Origin: an uncultured Lachnospiraceae bacterium
Lineage (GTDB): Bacteria > Bacillota > Clostridia > Lachnospirales > Lachnospiraceae
Length of the DNA: 49,659 nt
Direction of reading: 5' to 3'
Assembly: GCA_947037115.1 (NCBI GenBank)
Contig: CAMQTN010000012.1
Span: 1-49,659 of the forward strand
Every line of letters starts with the position of its first letter. Positions within the stretch are counted from its first letter, which is position 1. Position numbers and translations under genes: made by a program. Positions 42,271-49,659 of this stretch are shown in pieces. The notes below the pieces were generated by a model. The model searched no databases, was not told where the DNA came from, and saw only the letters and a program-made list of their open reading frames with translations.

Positions 42271-44355
42271 TTATGACTGTTCCGCCTTTTCCTTCGGCAT
42301 ATCTTTGACAAAGCCGCAGGTTTCATCAGAGCACACCAGCTTGCTTCCCTTCTGGAGCATAATGGAGCCGCAGCGGTCGCACTTTTCTTCCACAGGCCTC
42401 TGCCATACCATGAAATCACATTCCGGATTGTCGATGCATCCGTAATATTTCCGTCCCTTCTTGGTTTTCTTCAGGACAATATCCTTGCCGCACCTGGGAC
42501 AGGCAACGCCGATCTTCTCAAAATAAGGCTTGGTGTTGCGGCAGTCAGGAAAACCGGGACAGGCCAGAAATCTGCCGTGAGGGCCGTACTTGATCACCAT
42601 CTGCCGTCCGCAGAGCTCACAGAACTCGTCGGCAAGTTCGTCGGCAAGCTCCACTTCCTCCAGCTCCTTCTCCGCTTTTTCCACCGCTTCCTTCAAATCT
42701 GGATAAAAATTCTTTACCACCGTCTTCCATTTCACACTGCCTTCTTCCACGCCATCCAGCAGGGCTTCCATGGTTGCAGTAAAATTCACGTCCACGATGG
42801 AGGGGAACGCCTCCTTCATCATGTTGTTTACCACCTCGCCCAGCTCTGTCACATAGAGGTTCTTATTTTCCTTGACAATATAACGTCTGGCCAGAATCGT
42901 CGTGATGGTAGGCGCATAGGTGCTTGGCCTCCCGATCCCCAGCTCCTCCATGGCACGCACGAGGGAGGCCTCCGTGTAGTGGGGGGCCGGCTGCGTAAAG
43001 TGCTGTTTCTCCTCCAGAGAAACCAGGGAAAGCTTCGAATCCTCACTGATTCCACGGATCAGGGTGTTGCCCTCCTCCTTATCCTCCTCCTGCGTGTAAA
43101 CACTCATAAAGCCGTCGAATTTCACTTTTGACGCCGCCACGGTGAACCGATGCTCTCCTGCGTCTATCTTCACCGAGGTAGTCTCGTACTGCGCCGCCGC
43201 CATACGGCTGGCCGTAAACCGTTTCCAGATCAGCTGGTAGAGCCTGAACTGATCCCTGGAAAGGGATTCCTTGATGGCCAGCGGCAGCCTGTTTATATCT
43301 GTGGGCCGGATCGCCTCGTGGGCGTCCTGGATCTTTTTATCTGACTTTCTCTCCTGCTCCGTGGCTGCAGCGTACTCTTTCCCGTATTTTTCCGTGATAT
43401 AAGTCCTTGCCGCCTCCTCAGCCTCCTCCGAGATTCTTGTGGAATCTGTACGCAGGTAGGTGATAATACCCGTGACGCCGTTTCCTTTGATCTCCACGCC
43501 CTCATAGAGCTGCTGGGCCAGACGCATCGTCTTCTGGGTAGAGAAGTTCAATACCTTGCTGGCCTCCTGCTGCAGGGTCGAGGTCGTAAACGGCAGGGGC
43601 GCTTTCTTCACCCGCTCACCTGTCTTTACGGAACTCACCCTGTATGAGGCGTCCAAAAGCTCCTTCCTGATCTGTTCCATCTCTTCTCTGGAAGCGATGG
43701 TATGCTTCTCGCCCCCTCTGCCGTAGTATTTCGCCGTCAGCGGTTTTTTCTCCCCGTCCACGTTAAGGCTTGCCTCCAACGACCAGTATTCCTCCGGGAT
43801 GAAGGCTGCGATCTCCTCCTCCCTGTCGCAGATGATCCGCAGCGCCACCGACTGTACACGGCCCGCAGAGAGCCCCCGTTTTACTTTCGCCCACAGCACC
43901 GGCGAAATCTGATACCCTACCATACGGTCCAGGCATCTTCTGGCCTGCTGGGCGTCCACCAGATCCATATTGATCTCTCTGGCATTCTTTAAGGACTCCT
44001 TCACCGCCGTCTTCGTGATCTCGTTGAAGGTTATGCGGTACACCTTTTTATTTTCCAGTTTCAAAGCAAAAAACAGATGCCATGAGATGGCCTCCCCCTC
44101 ACGGTCCGGGTCGGTTGCGAGATAGACTTTTTCAGCTTTTTTCACTTCTTTGCGAAGATTGGCAAGAATATCTCCCTTCCCCCGGATTGTGATGTATTTC
44201 GGTTCAAAGTCATTGTCCACATCGATCCCCAGAACGCTTCTGGGCAGATCCCGAACATGCCCCTGGCTGGCCGCCACTTCATAGTTGGAACCCAGAAATT
44301 TTTTGATGGTTCTGACCTTTGCAGGCGACTCCACAATCACTAAATATTTAGCCAT
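42271..44355 (-). CDS. topA: DNA topoisomerase I
   Basis: Type IA enzyme that relaxes negative supercoils. The 694 residues contain the Toprim domain (1-115; YLVIVESPAKVRTIKKFLGS and ATDPDREGEAISWHL), the catalytic Y300 in GIITYLRTDSTRIS, and three C-terminal C4 zinc ribbons (from about 570; CELCGR, CPRCGK and CDRCG). The ATG at 44355 is preceded by AGGGGA; a TTG seven codons upstream at 44376 is less likely. A promoter lies in the gap after dprA. Confidence 0.98.
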   Translation of the reverse strand: MAKYLVIVESPAKVRTIKKFLGSNYEVAASQGHVRDLPRSVLGIDVDNDFEPKYITIRGKGDILANLRKEVKKAEKVYLATDPDREGEAISWHLFFALKLENKKVYRITFNEITKTAVKESLKNAREINMDLVDAQQARRCLDRMVGYQISPVLWAKVKRGLSAGRVQSVALRIICDREEEIAAFIPEEYWSLEASLNVDGEKKPLTAKYYGRGGEKHTIASREEMEQIRKELLDASYRVSSVKTGERVKKAPLPFTTSTLQQEASKVLNFSTQKTMRLAQQLYEGVEIKGNGVTGIITYLRTDSTRISEEAEEAARTYITEKYGKEYAAATEQERKSDKKIQDAHEAIRPTDINRLPLAIKESLSRDQFRLYQLIWKRFTASRMAAAQYETTSVKIDAGEHRFTVAASKVKFDGFMSVYTQEEDKEEGNTLIRGISEDSKLSLVSLEEKQHFTQPAPHYTEASLVRAMEELGIGRPSTYAPTITTILARRYIVKENKNLYVTELGEVVNNMMKEAFPSIVDVNFTATMEALLDGVEEGSVKWKTVVKNFYPDLKEAVEKAEKELEEVELADELADEFCELCGRQMVIKYGPHGRFLACPGFPDCRNTKPYFEKIGVACPRCGKDIVLKKTKKGRKYYGCIDNPECDFMVWQRPVEEKCDRCGSIMLQKGSKLVCSDETCGFVKDMPKEKAEQS

Positions 44356-44396
44356 AGCAATTCCCCTGTCTGCCAATTTTTCTTTTAACGTGCTTC

Positions 44397-44425
44397 ACTA
44401 TACACCAAATTTCCGGCGCTGACAA
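44397..44425 (-). promoter_or_regulatory. SigA-type promoter of topA
   Basis: TTGTCA (44425-44420), 17 bases, TATAGT (44402-44397). Start near 44390, about 35 bases ahead of the topA ATG. It lies in the 92-base gap between dprA and topA. Confidence 0.7.
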
Positions 44426-44447
44426 GAGCGAATATTTTGTTTTTTCT

Positions 44448-45596
44448 TCATGATTTTAAGATTCTCACAAAATAACTGCCGCCGATCTGCCCCGCAAAAC
44501 CGTCCGCACACAGATCCAGAAGCTCTTTGAAAAGCTGCGAAGGCCCCATGGATTTTCCATATTTTTCCTCATATCTGCGCTGGATCTCCTGCACCGGAAG
44601 CGGGTTGAAATCCAGAACCGATAAAAGCTCCCCCGCAGATCCCTCCAAAAAGACCAGCGCCGTCTGTACGCCCGCCTCCGTGTTCATCCCTGCCTTTGTT
44701 CCCGTCCCTTCTCCCCTGCAAAGAAGCTCCTCCAGCAGTTCTCCCGGTGTGGACACCAGCCCTGCCCCCTGTCTGATCAGGCGGTTGCATCCGCTGCTGA
44801 GCGGGTCAGTGGCACGGCCCGGCAGGGCATAAACTTCCCTGCCCTGCTCAAGGGCCATATCCACCGTGATGAGGGTGCCGCTCTTCTCCCTCGCCTCAAT
44901 CACCAGCACTGCGTCGGCAAGGCCGCTGATAATGCGGTTTCTGGGCGGAAACAGCAGCGCCCTCGGCCCCACGCCCGGCGGGTATTCAGAACAGACGCCT
45001 CCGTCTGCAAGCAGCGCCTCATACAGCGCCCTGTTCTCCCTGGGGTAACAGACGTCCACACCGCATCCGAGAACGCCCATGGAGTATCCTCCCTCCTTAA
45101 GTGCCCTCTCCTGACCGATGCTGTCTATGCCTCTGGCCATGCCGCTGATCACCTGCACGCCAGCCCTCGCAAGCGCAGCCCCGAACTGCCCCGCCATGTA
45201 TCTGCCGTACTCGGAACAGTCTCTGGCCCCGATCAGCGCTACCGCCTGTTTTTCCTCCGGCGGCAGGGCGCCCGCATAGTACAGGACACAGGGCTGGTCC
45301 GGAATTGCGGCAAGGCGCTTCGGATAGGCCGCTTCCCCCTGCGCCACAAGATGAATGCCCCGCCTGGTCAGATGTTCATATTCTCCCTGTACGTCAAAGC
45401 CTTTGCTCCTCTCAGACAGCAAAGCCGCCTTTTCCTGAAAACGTCCGGCCAGTTTGTCTGCCAGCTTTCCCGATACAGCCAGATCAAAGATCTCCCGGGC
45501 CGGGCCAAGCCCGACAAGGGCGCGCAGGAAACTTCTGTTTCCCGCGCCCAGAGATTGGCAGAGCCAGTGGATATAAGGTTTTTCCTGTCTTTCCAT
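44448..45596 (-). CDS. dprA: DNA processing protein DprA
   Basis: DprA loads RecA on incoming single-stranded DNA during transformation. The 382-residue product has an N-terminal SAM-like domain (1-70), the Rossmann-like core (about 85-290) with ALIGARDCSEYGRYMAG, VISGMARGIDSIG and the FPPRNRIISGLADAVLVIEA motif, and a C-terminal winged helix (about 310-382). I chose the ATG at 45596, with AGGAGG six bases upstream; a GTG at 45611 overlaps the yifB stop. It lies 11 bases after yifB, a second competence-type gene. Confidence 0.95.
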   Translation of the reverse strand: MERQEKPYIHWLCQSLGAGNRSFLRALVGLGPAREIFDLAVSGKLADKLAGRFQEKAALLSERSKGFDVQGEYEHLTRRGIHLVAQGEAAYPKRLAAIPDQPCVLYYAGALPPEEKQAVALIGARDCSEYGRYMAGQFGAALARAGVQVISGMARGIDSIGQERALKEGGYSMGVLGCGVDVCYPRENRALYEALLADGGVCSEYPPGVGPRALLFPPRNRIISGLADAVLVIEAREKSGTLITVDMALEQGREVYALPGRATDPLSSGCNRLIRQGAGLVSTPGELLEELLCRGEGTGTKAGMNTEAGVQTALVFLEGSAGELLSVLDFNPLPVQEIQRRYEEKYGKSMGPSQLFKELLDLCADGFAGQIGGSYFVRILKS

Positions 45597-45607
45597 AAAG
45601 TTCCTCC

Positions 45608-47179
45608 TCACTGCCAGTATTTGTAGTCGGATTGTCTGTAACAGATGGCCTCCGCCAGATGAATTTCCGCAATCCGCTCACTGTCCGCCAGGTCAGCGAT
45701 CGTTCTGGCCACTTTGAGAATGCGGTGATAGGCTCTGGCAGAGAGCTGCATGCAGGAGAACATCCGCTCCATGTAGCGAAGCTCTCCCTTTCCCAGTTGG
45801 CAGTACCGCTCCACATCCCCCGCTCCCATGTCCGCGTTAAAGCGGAGGCTGTTCCCCGCAAACCGGTGTTCCTGCCTCTCTCTGGCCGCCATGACCCGCA
45901 CCCGCACCTGCGCGCTGCTCTCCTCCTCCCTGTCCGCCGTGATATCTGAAAAACTCATGGAAAGGGCCTCCACGCAGATGTCCATACGGTCCAGTAAGGG
46001 ACCTGACACCCGGTTCAGATAGCGTTTCACCTCATAGGGCGTACAGCGGCACCGCTCCCTGTCCGGATAAAATCCGCAGGGACAGGGATTCATGGCCCCC
46101 ACCAGCATGAAATCCGCCGGATAGATATAGCTGCCGCTGCTTCTGGCAATCTGCACCTGCCTGTCCTCCAGAGGCTGTCTTAAGATGTCAAGCGTCTCCC
46201 GCTTAAACTCCGGCAGCTCGTCCAGAAAAAGCACACCCCTGTGCGCAAGACTGATCATCCCCGGCATGGGAACACGCCCGCCGCCGGCAAGCGCACGGCC
46301 CGTTATGGTATGATGTGGATGTAAAAAGGGTCTTGTGGTCTTTAAGGAACCTGCTGACTGCAGGAGACCGCAGATACTGTAGACGGCAGACACTTCCAGA
46401 CTTTCCTCCGAAGACAGGGGCGGCAGGATCGACGGAATCCGCCTGGCCAGCATGGTCTTTCCCGATCCGGGCGCGCCTATGATGAGAAGGTTGTGAAAAC
46501 CGGCCGCGGCTACTTCGGCCGCGCGCTTTAAGGTATGCTGGCCGCTGATATCCGAAAAATCAAGCCCGCCGCTATCCTCCGGCGGCATGGCTTCCTCCCC
46601 GCTTCCCCCGGTTGATCCTCCGGCTTTCTCACCGCTGCTTTCGATTGGCCCGCCTGTCCGCTTCGGGATTTCGCCCCGCAGAAACGCCAGAGCCTCCTGC
46701 ATACTTGCCACACCGACGCTCTCCATACCGCCAATCAGCGCGCCCTCCCAGGCGTTCTCTACAGGAAGAAGACATTTTCTGATTCCCCGCTGCGCCGCCT
46801 CCCTCGCGATGGGAAGTACGCCCTTTACCGGCTTTAACTCTCCCGAAAGTCCCAGTTCCCCCAAAAGCAGGATTCCCTCCGCCGCCTCTTTTGCAAGCTT
46901 TCCAAGGGCGCTCATAATCCCCACCGCCACAGGCAGGTCAAACATAGTGCCGCTTTTTGGCAGGTCAGCAGGCGAGAGATTCACATTGATACACATGGGC
47001 GGCAGTTTTACTCCCACGTTTTTCAGCGCCACCTTTACCCGTTCTCTCGCCTCCCGCACCTCGGACCCCGGAAGGCCGACGATCTGAAAGCAGGGCAGTC
47101 CCTGGGAGACATCCACCTCCACCTGGATCAGGTGGCTTCGCATGCCGTAAACAGCTCCCGATGTAATTGTACTGAGCAA
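45608..47179 (-). CDS. yifB: YifB/ComM family Mg-chelatase-like AAA+ ATPase
   Basis: Related ComM proteins are helicases that help integrate transforming DNA. The 523 residues comprise a Lon-S5-like N-terminal domain (about 1-165), a low-complexity Gly/Ser/Glu linker (about 170-205), the AAA+ domain with Walker A (IGAPGSGKTMLARRIPSILP, about 232-251) and Walker B (GVLFLDELPEF), the MNPCPCGFYPDRERCRC cysteine motif and a C-terminal helical lid. The start is a TTG behind GGAGG at 8 bases. It heads the yifB-dprA unit, with a promoter at 47285-47313. Confidence 0.95.
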   Translation of the reverse strand: MLSTITSGAVYGMRSHLIQVEVDVSQGLPCFQIVGLPGSEVREARERVKVALKNVGVKLPPMCINVNLSPADLPKSGTMFDLPVAVGIMSALGKLAKEAAEGILLLGELGLSGELKPVKGVLPIAREAAQRGIRKCLLPVENAWEGALIGGMESVGVASMQEALAFLRGEIPKRTGGPIESSGEKAGGSTGGSGEEAMPPEDSGGLDFSDISGQHTLKRAAEVAAAGFHNLLIIGAPGSGKTMLARRIPSILPPLSSEESLEVSAVYSICGLLQSAGSLKTTRPFLHPHHTITGRALAGGGRVPMPGMISLAHRGVLFLDELPEFKRETLDILRQPLEDRQVQIARSSGSYIYPADFMLVGAMNPCPCGFYPDRERCRCTPYEVKRYLNRVSGPLLDRMDICVEALSMSFSDITADREEESSAQVRVRVMAARERQEHRFAGNSLRFNADMGAGDVERYCQLGKGELRYMERMFSCMQLSARAYHRILKVARTIADLADSERIAEIHLAEAICYRQSDYKYWQ

Positions 47180-47284
47180 ATAATTTTCCTCCTTTTTTCT
47201 GTTGTACTTTTCTGCTTCTTTGAAACTCTGCGGCGAAACGCCTGAAAAAAAGAAATAGAATACACAAAGATTTCAGATAAACTT

Positions 47285-47313
47285 ATCATGCGCCCTGTCC
47301 GGGCTTTTGTCAA
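47285..47313 (-). promoter_or_regulatory. SigA-type promoter of yifB-dprA
   Basis: A perfect TTGACA (47313-47308), 17 bases, then CATGAT (47290-47285; 4 of 6). The start is near 47278. It begins immediately after the terminator at 47316-47345. The spacer contains a GC-rich inverted repeat (GCCCGGACAGGGC), which may modulate it. Confidence 0.6.
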
Positions 47314-47315
47314 GC

Positions 47316-47345
47316 AAAAAATCCGGCACTCAGGCCGGATTTTTA
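47316..47345. terminator. Bidirectional terminator after the HD-GYP-like gene
   Basis: ATCCGGC (47321-47327) and GCCGGAT (47334-47340) form a perfect stem with a 6-base loop. Six T residues follow leftward (47321-47316), counting the A-T pair at the stem base, and TTTTA follows rightward. It ends the sigK/HD-GYP unit. Confidence 0.9.
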
Positions 47346-47369
47346 TCTCTCCCCTATGGTTAACATCCG

Positions 47370-48497
47370 TCAGGTAGAAGGAACCTCCACGTACTCTTCC
47401 TCCTCAACCTCTATGCCTGACTGTTTCAGAAGATCTATATTCATGACGTGACGGTTGTCCAATGTCCGCATAATGTCCCTGATCTCCAGATCATCATACC
47501 GGTCGGTATCCGCAAGATCGATGACACTGTTATCACGGAACATCAGGATAACGGGCCGCAGGATGTCCTTTTCATTGGCTGTAAGGACAAGGGCCTTCTC
47601 TCCGGTATTCAGCTCAATGCTGACGCCGGGCACCAGAATGTTGACAGACCGGATCAGGGCGTCCACCACTTTGGTGTGGTAGATCTCCGGATGGCTCATG
47701 AGGAATTTCAGCGCTTCCACCTCAGAGGCAGGCTCCTCGTCCATCTTCATGGCAGTCATTCTGTCGTAAGTCTCCGCCACGGCCAGCACGCGCGCGCCCC
47801 ACACCTGCCTGATGTCGGAAATATCCTCCCCCGTCTTCATGCTCGCCAGCATCTTCTGCGTCTGTGAGCAGATCCGCTTGATATTGGGTCTGGCGGAAAA
47901 GGCCGTCTCCAGAAGTGCATGTCCCGCCACCTCTTTGGCTTCCATCGGCATATCGATCAGGGAACCGCCTGCGGCGATCTCCTCCTCAAAACGCATGATC
48001 TTGCCGATATCGTGAACAAGGGCCGCCTGCACGGTCTCCATCTGCTCATCCACCATCATATTCAAAATATTCGCTATCATGGCGCAGATAATCGCCACGT
48101 TCAGGGAATGCTTGTATGTATAGTCTTCCTTGCTCCGCAGGTTCTGCAAAAAGTTGATCTTCGCGTCCAGATGTCCGTAATTTCTGATAATATCGGACGC
48201 AATCGCCTGTGTTTTCTGGGCCCGCCCCGTCTTTGCAATCGTATCCAGCTCTTCACGGATGGAAAATACACACATGGTCTGAAACCGTTCAAATTCGATA
48301 TCCCCTCTGGTCATGGGCGGCACAGGCTCCGCCGGCTCCAGAATAAAAATGCCCAGCAGGCCGAAGTTTTTCACACTGCTGATACCCTGCATGGTCAGTT
48401 TGGAGTTCCGCTCATAGAGCAGAACACCGTTTTTATTATAGATTGGGCGCGCCAGTCTCATGCCCGTCTTAAGATCTTCCGTTTTCACAAAGCGCAT
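47370..48497 (-). CDS. HD-GYP-related protein with a degenerate active site
   Basis: The 375-residue protein has an N-terminal region typical of HD-GYP proteins (1-70; LKTGMRLARPIYNKNGVLLY) and an HD domain (about 120-280). Metal-binding residues of the first half are there: H130 (YKHS), H162-D163 and K166 (LVHDIGK), and H193 (AGHALLE). The later parts are missing: no HHExxDGxGYP, where the sequence reads ICSQTQKMLASMKTGED, and the final Asp is Glu (AETYDRM, E242). c-di-GMP phosphodiesterase activity is therefore doubtful; it may bind or regulate instead. A C-terminal domain (about 290-365) is of PilZ-like or unknown type. GGAGG precedes the ATG. It lies 25 bases after sigK. Confidence 0.85.
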   Translation of the reverse strand: MRFVKTEDLKTGMRLARPIYNKNGVLLYERNSKLTMQGISSVKNFGLLGIFILEPAEPVPPMTRGDIEFERFQTMCVFSIREELDTIAKTGRAQKTQAIASDIIRNYGHLDAKINFLQNLRSKEDYTYKHSLNVAIICAMIANILNMMVDEQMETVQAALVHDIGKIMRFEEEIAAGGSLIDMPMEAKEVAGHALLETAFSARPNIKRICSQTQKMLASMKTGEDISDIRQVWGARVLAVAETYDRMTAMKMDEEPASEVEALKFLMSHPEIYHTKVVDALIRSVNILVPGVSIELNTGEKALVLTANEKDILRPVILMFRDNSVIDLADTDRYDDLEIRDIMRTLDNRHVMNIDLLKQSGIEVEEEEYVEVPST

Positions 48498-48522
48498 TGT
48501 TTCGATTCCTCCAAGTTTATGT

Positions 48523-49167
48523 TCACGTCATGCCAAAGGCAGCGTATCCCTCCTTCAGCTTCTCCAGTGCCCTCTTCTCAATTCTGGACACGTAGCTTCT
48601 GGAAATACCGAGCCTGTGGCCGATTTCCCGCTGGGTAATCTCTCTGCCGCCTGCAAGGCCATACCGCAGCGTAATGATCTCCCGCTCTCTATCCGAAAGT
48701 CTGTCTGCAATCAGGCCTTTCAGCCTGTGCAGTTTATCCTCCACTTCCATTTTGTCAACAACGTCCACCTGATCCTGCTCAATGACGTCAAGCAGACTGA
48801 TCTCGTTGCCTTCCCTGTCTGTGCCGATCGGTTCGTACAAGGACACCTCCCTGGAAGTCTTTTTCTTCGCACGAAGGAGCATCAGAAGCTCATTATCAAT
48901 GCAGCGTGAAGCATACGTACTCAATTTCCCCTTCCCCGCATCAAAAGAATCAATGGCCTTGATCAGGCCTATGGTCCCGATGGAAATCAGATCCTCCATG
49001 TCCTCATCCACGTTCTGATATTTTCTGGCGATATGCGCCACCAGGCGTAAGTTCCGCTCTACCAGAATACCCTTGGCCTCCCCACGCTCTCTTTCGCTTC
49101 CCGTCTTAAGCCGCCCCAGATAAACGGCCTCATCCTTCGCAGAAAGTGGCTGACTGAATGTTTTCAA
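48523..49167 (-). CDS. sigK: Sporulation-type sigma factor, SigK-like
   Basis: The 214-residue sigma-70 family protein is closest to SigK by eye: FSQPLSAKDEAVYLGRL at the start, region 2 with ILVERNLRLVAHIARKYQN, DLISIGTIGLIKAIDSF and the LSTYASRCIDNELLMLLRAK segment, then VSLYEPIGTDREGNEISLLD, and region 4 ending ISRSYVSRIEKRALEKL. SigK governs late mother-cell genes in sporulation. It has no visible pro-sequence and no interruption. The start is TTG with GGGGG upstream. It could be a SigE paralogue, but the PIGTDREGNEISL stretch is typical of SigK. Confidence 0.85.
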   Translation of the reverse strand: MKTFSQPLSAKDEAVYLGRLKTGSERERGEAKGILVERNLRLVAHIARKYQNVDEDMEDLISIGTIGLIKAIDSFDAGKGKLSTYASRCIDNELLMLLRAKKKTSREVSLYEPIGTDREGNEISLLDVIEQDQVDVVDKMEVEDKLHRLKGLIADRLSDREREIITLRYGLAGGREITQREIGHRLGISRSYVSRIEKRALEKLKEGYAAFGMT

Positions 49168-49317
49168 AAGGAGCCCCCAAAGTCCATTTACTCTATTCTA
49201 TGACCCGGCGGCTTCCCTAGTGCCTTTCCATCTGTCCCAATTCGCTTTCCTTCTATTTATATTATGTCAGCGGAAAATCGAAAACTACAGACAAACATCC
49301 GTTGGATTTTTGCATTT

Positions 49318-49346
49318 ATTATATCACTTGTACGCGAAAAATTCAA
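49318..49346 (-). promoter_or_regulatory. SigA-type promoter upstream of sigK
   Basis: TTGAAT (49346-49341), 17 bases, TATAAT (49323-49318), giving a leader of about 145 bases before sigK. A mother-cell sigK would be expected to have a SigE promoter, which I did not find, so this site is noteworthy. Confidence 0.6.
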
Positions 49347-49375
49347 TACTGCGCCCCCGCACGAAAGAGCAGTAT
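49337..49375 (-). terminator. Possible terminator of hemW
   Basis: ATACTGC (49346-49352) pairs with GCAGTAT (49369-49375), with a 16-base loop; five T residues follow leftward near 49341-49337. It overlaps the hemW stop and the -35 of the sigK promoter. Confidence 0.4.
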
Positions 49376-49659
49376 CAGATCAGAAATTCCGCAAAAACCA
49401 CATTGCTCACGTCGATCCCGCGGGGCGTCAGCGAAAGCCTCTCCCCTGTCCGCACGAGCAGTCCCTGCGCCTCCAATTCCGTCATGGGTTTCCCGTAGAC
49501 TTCCTCCACGGGCATTCCGAACGCGCGCTGAAATTCCCCCAAATCCACGCCTTCCATAAGCCGCAGGCCGAGAAACATAAACTCCTCCATCTGTTCCTCC
49601 TTCGTGAGGGCCCATACCTCGTCCGCCCCCGCCCGCTTCATGCGCGCCGCCCAGACAGC
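49375..49659 (-). CDS. hemW: HemW-type radical SAM protein, C-terminal part
   Basis: Only the last 95 codons are in the window; the frame is open to its edge, so the gene starts outside. The visible segment matches the C-terminal HemW domain: EEFMFLGLRLMEGVDLGEFQ, RAFGMPVEEVYGKPM, GLLVRTGERLSLTPRGIDVS and NVVFAEFLI. HemW proteins are heme-binding relatives of oxygen-independent coproporphyrinogen oxidase, possibly heme chaperones. The radical SAM domain cannot be seen here. Confidence 0.85.
   Translation of the reverse strand, partial: AVWAARMKRAGADEVWALTKEEQMEEFMFLGLRLMEGVDLGEFQRAFGMPVEEVYGKPMTELEAQGLLVRTGERLSLTPRGIDVSNVVFAEFLI

Noticed and set aside
48523..49167. SigE identity for the sigma factor gene
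   Set aside because: No SpoIIGA-cleaved pro-sequence, no spoIIGA neighbour, and internal motifs match SigK better.
1..49659. CRISPR arrays, tRNA/rRNA genes, insertion sequences
   Set aside because: No regularly spaced repeats, clover-leaf signals, rRNA segments or transposase genes were found on reading both strands.

Overview
The window looks like a chromosomal segment of a motile, spore-forming member of the Clostridia, most like Lachnospiraceae. The protein sequences, the strong AGGAGG-type ribosome binding sites, a SigK-type sporulation sigma factor and the Firmicute arrangement (codY, then the fla/che genes, then rpsB-tsf) all point that way; the family-level placement is inference. All convincing genes lie on the minus strand, so transcription runs from high to low coordinates. 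I found no rRNA, tRNA, insertion sequence, prophage or CRISPR array.

Upstream block (49659 to 41298): the 3' end of hemW, a sigK-like sigma gene, a protein with a degenerate HD-GYP domain, a strong terminator, then yifB(comM)-dprA, topA with its own promoter, and codY with its own promoter and terminator. B. subtilis has the same dprA-topA-...-codY-flgB order, but the trmFO, xerC and clpQY genes found there between topA and codY are absent here.

Motility block, first part (41297 to 28258): a SigA-type promoter with a possible CodY box starts flgB-flgC-fliE-fliF-fliG-fliH-fliI-fliJ-ylxF. A near-consensus SigD promoter and a 190-base leader rich in hairpins then precede fliK-flgD-(TIGR02530 gene)-flgE. 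These genes encode the rod, MS ring, switch, export ATPase and hook.

Motility block, second part (28207 to 2235): a hairpin terminator and a new SigA-type promoter precede flbD-motA-motB-fliL-fliM-fliY-cheY-fliO-fliP-fliQ-fliR-flhB-flhA-flhF-flhG-(PilZ gene)-cheB-cheA-cheW-cheC-cheD-(small membrane protein)-sigD. The tail is an accessory set: fapA-like, a 105-residue protein, a DUF6115-like membrane coiled-coil protein, an anchored protein with a lone MltG-like domain, and a dCache chemoreceptor. Stator, C-ring, export gate, placement GTPase/ATPase, chemotaxis signalling and the sigma factor for late genes are therefore encoded together. Flagellin, flgM, flgK/L, fliD/S and cheR are not in the window.

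Left end (2234 to 1): a terminator, then rpsB-tsf from a promoter whose -35 lies in that terminator's loop, a long terminator hairpin after tsf, and about 220 bases of non-coding DNA with a cluster of TTGAGTA half-sites. The parts most worth following up are the SigD promoter and structured leader before fliK, the helical fusion at the end of FlgD, the degenerate HD-GYP protein beside sigK, the uncharacterised genes at the operon tail, and the half-site cluster at the left edge.
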